Shown here one piece after another: positions 55,016-63,994 of a stretch of DNA of 64,000 nt. A model generated the notes under the pieces. That model was given only the letters and a program-made list of their open reading frames with translations, did not search any database and was not told the DNA's origin. How positions within the stretch are numbered: position 1 is the first letter of the stretch; every line of letters starts with the position of its first letter. A program made the position numbers and the translations under genes. The stretch comes from Lactobacillus melliventris (GTDB taxonomy: Bacteria; Bacillota; Bacilli; Lactobacillales; Lactobacillaceae). Location of the stretch: assembly GCF_013346935.1 (NCBI RefSeq), contig NZ_JAAEEB010000001.1:248001-312000 (forward strand), read 5' to 3'.

Positions 55016-55975
55016 ATGGAAAAAACAGTTCGTGCTCATACCAATATTGCCCTGATCAAATATTGGGGAAAAGCAAACCAAAGTCTGCGTTTACCACTAA
55101 TGTCCAGTTTGTCTATGACACTTGATCAATTTTATACTGATACTAAAGTTTCTGCAGGTCCTAAAAACCAGTTTTGGTTAAATGGCGTTGAACAAAGTGG
55201 ACAAAGTTATCAAAGGGTTTTTTCTTTTTTAAAACTGTTACAAGAAAAATTTGACGTTAAGGGTAATTTAAAGGTTGAGTCAGTTAATCACGTTCCTACA
55301 GCTGCAGGCCTGGCCTCTTCCAGTTCTGCTTTTGCGGCTTTAGCGGGAGCCTTTTGCGTGCACTATGGTATTAATCTGTCAGCAGTTGAACTTTCCCGTC
55401 TGGCTCGTTGGGGTTCAGGTTCAGCCAGCAGGTCAATATATGGCGGCTTTGCGATTTGGCAAAAAGGTACTGATAATGAATCATCCTATGCTTATGCTTT
55501 AGATGAAAAACCCAAAATGGATCTACAACTATTAGTGGTTGAATTGAATAAAAACCCTAAAGAATTATCCTCTACTCAGGGCATGAAACAAGCACAAACC
55601 TCTCCTTTTTTCAGGCCGTGGCTTGAGCGTAATCAAGCTGAGTTGGCCCAGATGGTTGCTGCTATCAAAGCAAATGATTTTTCAAAACTGGGTAGTTTAG
55701 CAGAATTAAATGCCTGTGAAATGCATGCTGTTAATTTAACTGCCCAACCGGGTTTTACATATTTTGAGCCTGCAACTATTAAAGCAATCAAATTAGTAGC
55801 TGATTTGCGCAGGCTTGGTATAGAATGTTACTTCACAATAGATGCCGGACCTAATATAAAAATCTTAAGTCAATTAAAAAATGTAAAAGATATTACTAAG
55901 AGGTTTGTATCCGAATTCCATAATGTTAACATAATAAATGCAAGTTTTGGTCCAGGTATTTCATGTCTGAACTAG
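55016..55975 (+). CDS. mvaD: Diphosphomevalonate decarboxylase
   Basis: A 319-aa GHMP-fold enzyme that converts mevalonate diphosphate to isopentenyl diphosphate. Signatures: AHTNIALIKYWGK at the N-terminus, VPTAAGLASSSSAFAALAGAF near 96-116, RWGSGSASRSIYGGFAIW near 137 and TIDAGPNIKIL near 280 with the catalytic Asp. It is third-position typical in this pathway cluster, directly following mvk. Confidence 0.96.
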   Translation: MEKTVRAHTNIALIKYWGKANQSLRLPLMSSLSMTLDQFYTDTKVSAGPKNQFWLNGVEQSGQSYQRVFSFLKLLQEKFDVKGNLKVESVNHVPTAAGLASSSSAFAALAGAFCVHYGINLSAVELSRLARWGSGSASRSIYGGFAIWQKGTDNESSYAYALDEKPKMDLQLLVVELNKNPKELSSTQGMKQAQTSPFFRPWLERNQAELAQMVAAIKANDFSKLGSLAELNACEMHAVNLTAQPGFTYFEPATIKAIKLVADLRRLGIECYFTIDAGPNIKILSQLKNVKDITKRFVSEFHNVNIINASFGPGISCLN

Positions 55976-56011
55976 TTAATGTAAATTAATTGATTAGGAG
56001 ATTTAATTCTT

Positions 56012-57094
56012 TTGATAACAGAACAAGCACCCGGAAAATTATACATAGCTGGCGAGTACGCAGTATTAGAACAAGATTGTCCTGCAATTTTAGTCGCAGT
56101 CAATCAGTTTATTCGCGTTTCAATCATTAAGTCGAAATCAAAAACTGGTTTAATCCACTCTAAACAATATTCTCAAAGCTCCATTCATTGGGTTAGAAAT
56201 GGCGCAAAAATGGTTATTGACAATCGTGATAATCCATTCGAATACATTTTGGCTGCGATTTCATACACGGAACGTTTCTGCTTGGAACAAAAAGTCAAGA
56301 TGAAAGTCTATGACTTATATGTCAATTCAGATCTTGATTCTTCGGATGGGAAAAAATATGGTTTGGGCTCCAGTGCTGCAGTTACAGTAGCCACAGTCAA
56401 AGCAATCTTGCGTTTTTATAATGTTGCTTTTAGTAATGAATTAGTTTATAAATTATCAGCCATTTCTCATTATTCAGTTCAAGGAAACGGTTCTGCTGGT
56501 GACATTGCAGCCAGTGTTTATGGTGGCTGGATTGCCTATCAGACTTTTGATAAACAATGGCTTGCTAATGAACTGGCTCATAAAACATTATCGGAAGTGG
56601 TCAATGAAGCCTGGCCTGGTTTGAAGATACAACTTTTAACCCCTCCCGCCGGCTTAAAACTAATGATTGGCTGGAGTCAAAAGCCTGCCTCCACTTCGCG
56701 GCTTGTTGATGAAACTAATGCCAATAAGGCCGCCTTAAACGGACAATATCAAGAATTTCTCAAGCTTTCGCGTAAATGCGTACTAAAGATGATTACCGGA
56801 TTTGAACAACAAGATATTCAGTTAATAAAAAAGCAAATTCGAGTTAATCGTAAATTGTTGCAGCATTTTGCACAAATAAATCAAATTGCAATTGAAATTC
56901 CGCGACTTTCCCAACTGATCAATATCGCCGAATCATTTGGAGGAGCTGCTAAAACTTCCGGTGCCGGAAATGGCGACTGCGGTATTGTAATCGCTGATGC
57001 AAATACAGATACTGCCTATCTTGAAGATAAATGGCGCCAAAACGGTATAATGCCGCTAGACTTTCGCGTTCACCAAATTCGGGTTGCAGACTAG
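56012..57094 (+). CDS. mvaK2: Phosphomevalonate kinase
   Basis: A 360-aa GHMP kinase making diphosphomevalonate from phosphomevalonate. Seen: APGKLYIAGEYAVLE at residues 5-19, KYGLGSSAAVTVATVKA near 114-130, GSAGDIAASVYGGWIAY near 158 and GAAKTSGAGNGDCGIVI near 310. It starts at TTG with TAGGAG about 11 bases upstream; the APGKLYIAGEYAV motif confirms the start. It is part of the mevalonate operon. Confidence 0.95.
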   Translation: MITEQAPGKLYIAGEYAVLEQDCPAILVAVNQFIRVSIIKSKSKTGLIHSKQYSQSSIHWVRNGAKMVIDNRDNPFEYILAAISYTERFCLEQKVKMKVYDLYVNSDLDSSDGKKYGLGSSAAVTVATVKAILRFYNVAFSNELVYKLSAISHYSVQGNGSAGDIAASVYGGWIAYQTFDKQWLANELAHKTLSEVVNEAWPGLKIQLLTPPAGLKLMIGWSQKPASTSRLVDETNANKAALNGQYQEFLKLSRKCVLKMITGFEQQDIQLIKKQIRVNRKLLQHFAQINQIAIEIPRLSQLINIAESFGGAAKTSGAGNGDCGIVIADANTDTAYLEDKWRQNGIMPLDFRVHQIRVAD

Positions 57095-57103
57095 AGGAAG
57101 AAC

Positions 57104-58120
57104 ATGTCACTTAGATCTAATCGTAAAGAAGAACATTTGGTTTTAGCAGAAAGATTTTATCAAGATAATAAACAAAATAGTTTTGATCAGATGCATTTGG
57201 TGCGGCCGGCTTTACCTGAAACCGAAGTAAGTGTCAAAGCCATACAAACGACAATGTTTGGCAAAAAAGTGGCAGCCCCCTTTTTTATTAATGCAATGAC
57301 CGGTGGTTCTCATAAATCCTATTTGATTAATAAGAAATTAGGACAAGTTGCCGCTAAAACTAATATTGCTCTGGCACTTGGCTCAGCCAGCATTTTGACG
57401 AAAGAGCCTTCTCTTAGTGACAGCTTTTTGATTGCACGCCAGCAAGACCCCACTGGCGTTTTAATTGCAAATGTAAATGCTAAAACTGCGGCCGAACAAG
57501 CACAAAAAATAGTTACAGAATTAAAGGCTGACGCTTTACAAGTTCATTTGAACGCAGTGCAAGAAATAGCCATGCCTGAGGGAGACCGTGACTTTTATTG
57601 GCTAAATAATTTAAAAGAATTACGTCAAAAAGTAACCGTGCCAATTATCATTAAAGAAGTCGGCTTTGGTTTAGATGAAAGAACAATTCATTTGTTGAAA
57701 AATGAAGGCTTTAAAGTTTTCGATGTTGCTGGCAGTGGCGGTACAAATTTTGCCCAAATAGAAAATGCTCGTAATACCAATGATGTTTCTTATCTGAAAG
57801 ATATCGGCTTACCCACTGTCATTTCAAGCTTAATGGCTGCTAAACAGCAGGTTGATTTTATTGTTTCAGGTGGCGTGCGTAATCCTTTGGACGTTTTTAA
57901 GGGATTATGTCTAGGTGGAAAAGCTGTTGGTATATCAAATGTTTTTCTACAAGCTTTAATCAAACACGATATTAATTATTTGCAAAATTTTATTTTAGAA
58001 TGGCAAGAAGAACTTGCTAACCTGCTAGCTATTTACGGTCAAAATGATTTAACAAAGTTAACCAAAATCAAAAAATATTATGATTTGCCGTTAAAAATAG
58101 CCATTGATCAGCTATTATAG
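57104..58120 (+). CDS. fni: Isopentenyl-diphosphate delta-isomerase, type 2 (FMN dependent)
   Basis: A 338-aa TIM-barrel flavoprotein that interconverts isopentenyl and dimethylallyl diphosphate. Seen: SNRKEEHL at the N-terminus, FFINAMTGGSHKS near 63, LQVHLNAVQEIAMPEGDRDF near 145-164, VPIIIKEVGFGLD near 180 and the phosphate-binding VSGGVRNPLDVFKGLCLGGKAVGIS near 263-287. It is the last gene of the mevalonate operon, closed by a strong terminator. Confidence 0.96.
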   Translation: MSLRSNRKEEHLVLAERFYQDNKQNSFDQMHLVRPALPETEVSVKAIQTTMFGKKVAAPFFINAMTGGSHKSYLINKKLGQVAAKTNIALALGSASILTKEPSLSDSFLIARQQDPTGVLIANVNAKTAAEQAQKIVTELKADALQVHLNAVQEIAMPEGDRDFYWLNNLKELRQKVTVPIIIKEVGFGLDERTIHLLKNEGFKVFDVAGSGGTNFAQIENARNTNDVSYLKDIGLPTVISSLMAAKQQVDFIVSGGVRNPLDVFKGLCLGGKAVGISNVFLQALIKHDINYLQNFILEWQEELANLLAIYGQNDLTKLTKIKKYYDLPLKIAIDQLL

Positions 58121-58128
58121 GTTCTTAT

Positions 58129-58180
58129 AAAAAAACAAATAACTATTGTCTTACATATGATTAGTTATTTGTTTTTTTTT
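58129..58180 (+). terminator. Terminator of the mevalonate operon
   Basis: AAAAAACAAATAACTA pairs with TAGTTATTTGTTTTTT around a 16-base loop, followed by more T residues; it also faces the convergent HAD gene. Confidence 0.85.
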
Positions 58181-58964
58181 AATTTAATAGACGCCAAATC
58201 TCTTTTTGAACGGCGCTATCATTGCTTGAGCCGATAATGTGAGTAGCAGCCTTCTTAGCCACGGGAAGTGCTGTTCCTGTGGCATAACTGGTGCCAGCAT
58301 ATTTTAGCATCCCCACGTCATTGCCACTATCACCAAAAGTTACCATTTCTTTAGGATTAATTTTGAATTTACTACTTAAAAACTGTAAGCCCTTTGCCTT
58401 ATTCATACCTTTTGTTGACATATCTATCGATGAAGAAGAGCCAGAAACAAAGTCAATTTCAGGATAATTACGTCTTAATTTTTCTAAAAGATGCGGCATT
58501 TTATTTTCAGCAACATCAAACGTAACCTTGAAGATTTGATCATCAAGGTGATTAAAACTCTCAACAACTGTCAGTTTTTCATAGTACTTTTTTAGTTCTT
58601 TAGCGTACTCAGGTCCATCTTTTTTTAAAATATAAGCGCTGGCAAGACCCGAAACCGTGACTTTTTCATTACTTTTCTGAATTATCTTCATGATTGTTTG
58701 CCAGTCCTTTTCAGAAAGACAATCAACGTGAATTACCTGCTTGCCTTGTGCTACTAATGCCCCATTCTCCGCTATGTAGAATAGCTGATTGGCCACTTGT
58801 GGAAATCGCGAATATAAATTTTCAAACTGATTTCCGCTGGCAACAACAAACTTAATTCCCTTTTTTTGCATAATCTGAAATTCTTGCAAAAACAATCCCT
58901 GATCATACGTTTTCTGATCTGTTAACCAAGTTCCGTCCATATCTGTAGCAATTAGTTTAATCAT
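58179..58964 (-). CDS. HAD superfamily hydrolase, Cof subfamily
   Basis: A 261-aa phosphatase-like protein. The nucleophile motif LIATDMDGTWL is at residues 4-14, the cap (C2B type) covers about 80-190, and the C-terminal motif MVTFGDSGNDVGMLKYAG near 207 completes the active site. Cof-type enzymes act on sugar phosphates, flavin mononucleotide or pyridoxal phosphate; the substrate is not predictable. It lies downstream of the rRNA methyltransferase on the same strand with a gap of 15 bases. Confidence 0.9.
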   Translation of the reverse strand: MIKLIATDMDGTWLTDQKTYDQGLFLQEFQIMQKKGIKFVVASGNQFENLYSRFPQVANQLFYIAENGALVAQGKQVIHVDCLSEKDWQTIMKIIQKSNEKVTVSGLASAYILKKDGPEYAKELKKYYEKLTVVESFNHLDDQIFKVTFDVAENKMPHLLEKLRRNYPEIDFVSGSSSSIDMSTKGMNKAKGLQFLSSKFKINPKEMVTFGDSGNDVGMLKYAGTSYATGTALPVAKKAATHIIGSSNDSAVQKEIWRLLN

Positions 58965-58979
58965 TCTTTTTTCTTTCTA

Positions 58980-60365
58980 TTAAACTCGTAGTCCCTTAGG
59001 ATAATAATTCTTAATAATATGATTGCTGATTTTACCAAAACCTAAAATGAAATTTTGGCAACTGACTAAAACAAAGCCTGTTTCGTTAGCTTGCGTTCTT
59101 AATGTTTCTCCGTGTAAATACTTTAAATAGCTTTCCCTGCTTAGTTCAACTACTCTGTTTTGTTTCTGTTCTGCTAACACCATGGCTAATTGATGTCCGG
59201 GTTCAAAACGGTTTTTCTTTAACACACCCAGTTCAACGCCATTTGCTAGTATCTGCAAATGAAGATTCGCACTATCTGATAATGCCGGTATAAAAACGTG
59301 ATTATTACGTACTCGACTATTTAACCGCCAATTTTTTATTGCTGCTGGTAAATTAAATTTATCTAGTACTTCCGCTATTAATTGAATTTCAGATTTAGTT
59401 AGAGCTTCTTTTTGAGGCCTTTTTTTCTTCTTCGCTTTTTGATTTGGCGAGATTTTGCCAGGGACGGCCACTTTTGACGATAATTTTAATTTTGCAGCAA
59501 ATTGCCCTTCACCTAACTCAGCTGTAGGCCAAAATCGTACTGTCTTAATGAGATCAGGGTTATTGTCAGCCCATTCAGGGTGTCCATGAGCAATAGCGTG
59601 CGTTTTTACGTCTAGTGACATAATAGTCAAATTAAATTTTTGACTTAGCCACGAAACTATTTGTTCATTTTCCTCTGGAGAATATGTACAGGTAGAATAG
59701 ACTAATTCTCCTTCTGGCTTTAACATTTTGACTGCCGCATTTAAGATTTCTTTTTGTCGTTCTTGGCAAAGCAGGACGTAATTTTGTGACCAATACTTAA
59801 TAGCCTGAGGGTTCTTACGAAACATACCTTCTCCACTACAAGGCGCATCAACTAAAATTTTATCAAAATAATGAGGAAAACACTGTGCTAATTTTTCTGG
59901 CTTTTCGCTGACAATTAAAGAATTTGTTGTGCCCCAACGTTCAAGATTTTCGCGCAATACTTTTGCTCTGGTGTGTGAAATTTCATTTGCAACCAAAAGT
60001 CCTTCACCCTTTAGCTGTTCGCTGATTGCAGTACTCTTGCCACCTGGTGCGGCACATAAATCAAGCACTTTTTGTCCCGGACGCGCTTCAACAAATAATG
60101 CTGGAAACATTGCCGTGGGTTCCTGTGAATAAACAGCTCCACTTACCCAGGCTGGATCTTGACCACTGATTTTACCATAATAGGCTTGGGGTATGCCTGA
60201 AACTTCTTTTTTTGGATCACAAGAAAGACAGTGGTTTTCTTTTAATGAATTAACGCGAAATGCACTTTTGGGACTATCATTAATTGAATTGAAAAACTGC
60301 TGTGCTCTACTTTTTCCTAATAACCTAGTATATTTTTCCTTAAAATCCTCAGGCAGTTTAGGCAT
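58980..60365 (-). CDS. RsmF-type 16S rRNA cytosine-C5 methyltransferase (NOL1/NOP2/Sun family)
   Basis: A 461-aa SAM-dependent enzyme. SAM motif VLDLCAAPGGKSTAI lies near residue 98; the two catalytic cysteines are in DAPCSGEGMFRKN near 175 and VYSTCTYSPEENE near 225. The C-terminal portion after a basic linker (NQKAKKKKRPQKEA) is the PUA-like domain of the RsmF/YebU group. The target is probably a cytosine in 16S rRNA, but lactobacillar proteins of this group are not all tested. Its ATG overlaps the preceding membrane gene by 8 bases. Confidence 0.93.
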   Translation of the reverse strand: MPKLPEDFKEKYTRLLGKSRAQQFFNSINDSPKSAFRVNSLKENHCLSCDPKKEVSGIPQAYYGKISGQDPAWVSGAVYSQEPTAMFPALFVEARPGQKVLDLCAAPGGKSTAISEQLKGEGLLVANEISHTRAKVLRENLERWGTTNSLIVSEKPEKLAQCFPHYFDKILVDAPCSGEGMFRKNPQAIKYWSQNYVLLCQERQKEILNAAVKMLKPEGELVYSTCTYSPEENEQIVSWLSQKFNLTIMSLDVKTHAIAHGHPEWADNNPDLIKTVRFWPTAELGEGQFAAKLKLSSKVAVPGKISPNQKAKKKKRPQKEALTKSEIQLIAEVLDKFNLPAAIKNWRLNSRVRNNHVFIPALSDSANLHLQILANGVELGVLKKNRFEPGHQLAMVLAEQKQNRVVELSRESYLKYLHGETLRTQANETGFVLVSCQNFILGFGKISNHIIKNYYPKGLRV

Positions 60366-61323
60366 TATTTTGATCCTTTCGTGATAAATGCAAGATGCAT
60401 ATGCTGTATATAATAGAAATGATGATCCAGCAGCCTGTAAGGAGCCAGATTAAGTGCTGCGGCTTTGATAAAAATGTTCGCCATATCAAGAAGAAATATG
60501 CACTTATAGTTACCAATACTTCAATCAATAATATTCTGATACCGTGATTTATTAACCAATTACGCAATAAATTGCCCTTTAAGTGAGTTGACTTAACCGT
60601 TTTCCAATCTATAAAAGCTAAAACTAAATTGCTAAATGAAGCAATTAACAATAAGATTATGATAAATGTAATTTCCCTAATGATTGAAAACTGATGTATT
60701 TGGTGGTTTTTAACAAAAAGCGGTATTTTAGCCTTAACCCCATAATGTTTGGCAATTTGACGAATTACTTTATTTGAACTATCTATTATAATTTGATAAT
60801 CACGTAATTTAAATTTTCCCGTTGGCTGTTTGGGACTAGTAGTAAGATAATAACTATCTTGTTTCATTTGGCGATAATGTTTTAAAGTACCTACAACTGT
60901 ATAATATTTCTTATTCAAATACACATATTCGTTCCCTTGCACCTTATAGGTAGGGACTTTCGCATTTAATCCCAGTACAGCAAAAGAAACCTGGCCTTTA
61001 AAGTCTTCTTTAGTAAAATATCTGCCAGACTCTGTCGGCAAGTTTAATACATCATGGTTTGACCAGACCAAAGTTTGATTTTTTTTAGATCTGCAAGTCA
61101 TATGAACTTGAATTTTGTTATGGGGATATTTTTTTTGCAAATAAAGCAAAAAAGATCTAACATTTTGCTTATTTTTTATTTCAATGTAGCGGGTATTATT
61201 ACTTAGACCATATGCCTCAAGTAGTTGATCCGCTTCTCGTGACTGAACGTTTGACAGCATACTGCCAATTCCTAGAAACGATAAAAATATAATAATAACT
61301 AAAATTATTTTTTTAAATTTCAT
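60358..61323 (-). CDS. MacB/FtsX-like membrane protein without ATPase partner
   Basis: A 321-aa protein with one N-terminal transmembrane helix (about 4-24), an extracellular region of about 200 residues and three further helices (about 222-245, 265-288, 292-313). This 1+3 topology, plus SGRYFTKEDFKGQVSFAVLG and YYTVVGTL in the outside domain, resembles the MacB periplasmic core and FtsX-type permeases. The cytoplasmic coupling loop between helices 2 and 3 is short and no ABC ATPase is adjacent, so export activity is doubtful. I cannot name a function. It overlaps the neighbouring methyltransferase genes on both sides (11 and 8 bases), so it is probably co-expressed with them. Confidence 0.65.
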   Translation of the reverse strand: MKFKKIILVIIIFLSFLGIGSMLSNVQSREADQLLEAYGLSNNTRYIEIKNKQNVRSFLLYLQKKYPHNKIQVHMTCRSKKNQTLVWSNHDVLNLPTESGRYFTKEDFKGQVSFAVLGLNAKVPTYKVQGNEYVYLNKKYYTVVGTLKHYRQMKQDSYYLTTSPKQPTGKFKLRDYQIIIDSSNKVIRQIAKHYGVKAKIPLFVKNHQIHQFSIIREITFIIILLLIASFSNLVLAFIDWKTVKSTHLKGNLLRNWLINHGIRILLIEVLVTISAYFFLIWRTFLSKPQHLIWLLTGCWIIISIIYSICILHLSRKDQNNA

Positions 61324-62068
61324 GTGCTATCTCAAAAATTTGTTCATCAATAAAATCAAAACTTGTAAATGTCTGGTTGATTAGCCTTAGTTCCTTTGAA
61401 TGAAGAAATGGCTCCTTTTGCCAAAAACTTGCAGAGTTGGTCACACCATTTTTTTCACCTACAAACAATAGATGTGTGGCAGAATTAAATTTTTGCCAAG
61501 TGGCAACAACTTTTTCATCACTGTTGCCAAAGTTAGGTGCCCAGGAGCAAATTATTAAATCGACATCATTAAATTGCTTGACAGCTCTTACAGCATCATA
61601 ATTACTAACAGGCACAAATGCTTTAACGCCAGTGTTTGAAGTCTTTGACCAATTAAAATTATCCGTGACCTTCATTTTAACGCCTACTTGTGACAAAGCT
61701 TTACTCCAATAGCCGTTACCTGCCATTATTTCTAATCCAGTGTTAACTTTTAGCTGATCTTTAATTACTTGGGCTGTTTCTAGATTTGGAATTGACCATA
61801 GGCCAAACTTAATTGCTAAAAATTGCCGGGTATTATTTAGCAGCTGATTAATCGTTTTAAAATCTTCTAGTTGATCCCTAGAATTAAATTTGTGGCAAAT
61901 TTCCTCAGCGATATCGGGTAAAAACCCCAGCTTTTCTGGTGCTCTTTTTAAAACCTGCTTTTGCCTTATGGTAGCAACAATATTATTAATTTCCTCTACT
62001 TGTTGATGCACAGACTCAATAATAAGTCTGGCATCTAATTGGTTAATTTTACTTAAAAAATCTGTCAT
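61313..62068 (-). CDS. Predicted SAM-dependent methyltransferase
   Basis: About 251 aa. A helical N-terminal half (1-110) precedes a Rossmann-like domain with motif I TGLEIMAGNGYWSKALSQVGVKMKVTDN near 112-138 and VDLIICSWAPNFGNSD near 172. The glycine pattern and acidic residue ending the second strand fit a class I methyltransferase. The substrate is unknown. I start at ATG 62068; a TTG at 62074 is also in frame. It is the first gene of a run with the membrane protein and the RsmF-type gene, divergent from lepB. Confidence 0.72.
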   Translation of the reverse strand: MTDFLSKINQLDARLIIESVHQQVEEINNIVATIRQKQVLKRAPEKLGFLPDIAEEICHKFNSRDQLEDFKTINQLLNNTRQFLAIKFGLWSIPNLETAQVIKDQLKVNTGLEIMAGNGYWSKALSQVGVKMKVTDNFNWSKTSNTGVKAFVPVSNYDAVRAVKQFNDVDLIICSWAPNFGNSDEKVVATWQKFNSATHLLFVGEKNGVTNSASFWQKEPFLHSKELRLINQTFTSFDFIDEQIFEIAHEI

Positions 62069-62152
62069 TATCAAATACCTATAATGATTTTAACATTCAA
62101 ACGACCAGATTTCAGTTATAATAAAGAGTAACATGAAAAAGGAGAATATTTT

Positions 62153-62731
62153 ATGGCAAAAAAAGTTACAAAAAACCAAGACGAAGAGGAAGAAAGCTTA
62201 GGTAAATTTATTCTTGATGTCGTCATAATGATGGCAGTAATTTTGGGAGTTTTCTTTGTTTTATTCCATTTCGTACTTTCTAATGATAGAGTTTCAGGGC
62301 CATCGATGCAACCAACGTTTGAAGATAATGATCGTTTAATCGCTGTCCGCCATTTCACTCCTAAGCGCAATGACGTGGTAGTGCTGCTTGCTCCAAAAGC
62401 CGCAAATGATACCCCTGGTGCTTATTACATCAAACGCATCATTGGTTTACCGGGTGATAAGCTGGTTTCCAAGAATGATAAGATGTATGTCAATGGTAAG
62501 CTCTTACCTGAGCCATATCTAGAAAATCACTTTAAAAAAGCTAATAATGCTCAAGGACAGACGTATACGACCAATTTTACTTATAAAGTTCCCAAAGGTT
62601 ATTATTGGGTAATGGGTGATCACCGTGACATATCTAAGGATTCGCATATGTTTGGACCTGTTAAAAGACAGAATCTGATTGGTAAAGTCAAATTCAGGTA
62701 TTGGCCATTTAATAAAATTCAAGGTTTTTAA
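62153..62731 (+). CDS. lepB: Signal peptidase I
   Basis: A 192-aa membrane protease that releases secreted proteins. A charged N-terminus is followed by one transmembrane helix (about 19-42). The catalytic Ser is in VSGPSMQPTF near residue 48, the Lys in AYYIKRIIGLPGD near 92, and box E reads MGDHRDISKDSHMFGPV (consensus GDNR..S.DSR). AAAAGGAG lies upstream of the ATG. Confidence 0.95.
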   Translation: MAKKVTKNQDEEEESLGKFILDVVIMMAVILGVFFVLFHFVLSNDRVSGPSMQPTFEDNDRLIAVRHFTPKRNDVVVLLAPKAANDTPGAYYIKRIIGLPGDKLVSKNDKMYVNGKLLPEPYLENHFKKANNAQGQTYTTNFTYKVPKGYYWVMGDHRDISKDSHMFGPVKRQNLIGKVKFRYWPFNKIQGF

Positions 62732-62793
62732 CTTTAATTTTCTTTGAATTTTAGTATTTTTCCGTTAAAATAAATTGTAAAGGAGAATTTAAT

Positions 62794-62985
62794 ATGAATC
62801 AGCAGTTAGAGGAATTATCCGATGCAATTATTGACTTTCAAGTCAAACATCATGTTACTGATACGGATTTAGCTTTTGCTAGTCATTTGTCAGTTGAAAA
62901 GATTCATGCGATGAAAACTGGTGAAGGTGAATTTACTCCTGAAGAAATCAATCAGCTGTATGATTACCTTGCTGCGAATCATTGA
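62794..62985 (+). CDS. Small helix-turn-helix-like protein
   Basis: A 63-aa acidic protein with a good ribosome site (AAAGGAG) 9 bases before ATG. The pattern TDTDLAFASHLSVEKIHAMKTGEGEFTPEEINQLYDYL looks like a minimal HTH domain. Similar short proteins are annotated in lactobacilli under locus-derived family names with no known role; I am not certain of the exact family. It is monocistronic and ends at a clear terminator. Confidence 0.7.
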   Translation: MNQQLEELSDAIIDFQVKHHVTDTDLAFASHLSVEKIHAMKTGEGEFTPEEINQLYDYLAANH

Positions 62986-63003
62986 AAAGTTTGTTATAAA
63001 TAT

Positions 63004-63045
63004 AGCCTGCAATTCGTCTTAGTTAATTGCAGGCTTTTATTTTTA
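63004..63045 (+). terminator. Terminator after the small HTH-like gene
   Basis: AGCCTGCAATT (63004-63014) pairs with AATTGCAGGCT (63025-63035) and is followed by a T-rich run. Confidence 0.88.
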
Positions 63046-63206
63046 GTAAATTTAGAAGAATGCTCATTATAGGACTAGTTACAAAAATATTCTACTTTTG
63101 TAAAGTTTAGTAGCTAAAAGCATTGTTGCTTAGACTATATCGCCTTTTGTCTTTTTTCTGGTTTAACATTTTTATTATTTGTCTCATGGCTATTTTTTTG
63201 CTGTTG

Positions 63207-63238
63207 AAAAGACGCTAAAAAATTTTTTAGCGTCTTTT
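63207..63238 (-). terminator. Terminator after the last membrane protein gene
   Basis: AAAAGACGCTAAAAAA is directly followed by its exact complement TTTTTTAGCGTCTTTT, a 16-bp perfect palindrome with a T/A-rich centre, just downstream of the minus-strand gene. Confidence 0.8.
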
Positions 63239-63250
63239 AGTATGCAAATT

Positions 63251-63994
63251 TTATTTACCTTCTCTTGCTTCAAAAAACTTACTGAAAAGAATGGTATCAA
63301 AAAACCAGAACAATATGTTAATCAGAAGCATTAATAATAATGCTATAGCTAAATCATCATTTGTACCTGTGGTTTCTCCCATCATAAACCTAAACGGAAA
63401 CGAAATTATTTGTAGGCCTATGTTACTGGCTTTGATTGCAAGCCAGGCAACTAAAATAATGACTAAAACGGCAATTATTCGAAAATAAGCTTTGCTGAGC
63501 GCTTGTGGCAGGAAGTCTAAAAGTGCACGACTTGAGTAATTTAAAAAGCTGATTATGAAGTACCCAAAAAATGCGCAAAGAATAACCATCATAAGTGCAC
63601 CAAAGAAATTAAACATAATCTCCAAGTCAACTTGTTGCAAATGTCTGCCAATATCAGCAAACAATTCGATTAGGGAGCGATGAAACTGACTATCAAAAGT
63701 GAAAGTTACAACACTTAAAATTAATGTGCAGATAATTTCTAATATCACAAAGAAAAGTAAAGCAGCAAATGAACTTAAAATGTTATCAAAATAGAGTTTA
63801 TTATCATCAATTGGTATTAAGCGCCAAGTCTGATTACCACTCACTCTTTCATTTTGAAAACAGGTAGTTAAATAAAAGATTCCAGTGAACAGCCATGCTT
63901 GTACAATAAAAATAGCTAGCCATAATGTAAAAAAGTTAGAAAAAATTTGTCTGTTGATATAAACGTGGCCGTTATTAAAATTGAAAAAAGTCAT
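63251..63994 (-). CDS. Multi-pass membrane protein of unknown function
   Basis: At least 247 aa, with about five to six transmembrane segments (around 20-45, 72-98, 128-155, 168-190 and 215-235) and few charged loops. The N-terminus FFNFNNGHVYINRQIFSNFFTLWL and an overall layout of long hydrophobic helices suggest a DUF975-like or ABC-2 permease-like protein, but I recognise no decisive motif. An ATG lies at 63994, but the frame stays open to the window edge, so the true start may lie outside. Confidence 0.6.
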   Translation of the reverse strand: MTFFNFNNGHVYINRQIFSNFFTLWLAIFIVQAWLFTGIFYLTTCFQNERVSGNQTWRLIPIDDNKLYFDNILSSFAALLFFVILEIICTLILSVVTFTFDSQFHRSLIELFADIGRHLQQVDLEIMFNFFGALMMVILCAFFGYFIISFLNYSSRALLDFLPQALSKAYFRIIAVLVIILVAWLAIKASNIGLQIISFPFRFMMGETTGTNDDLAIALLLMLLINILFWFFDTILFSKFFEAREGK

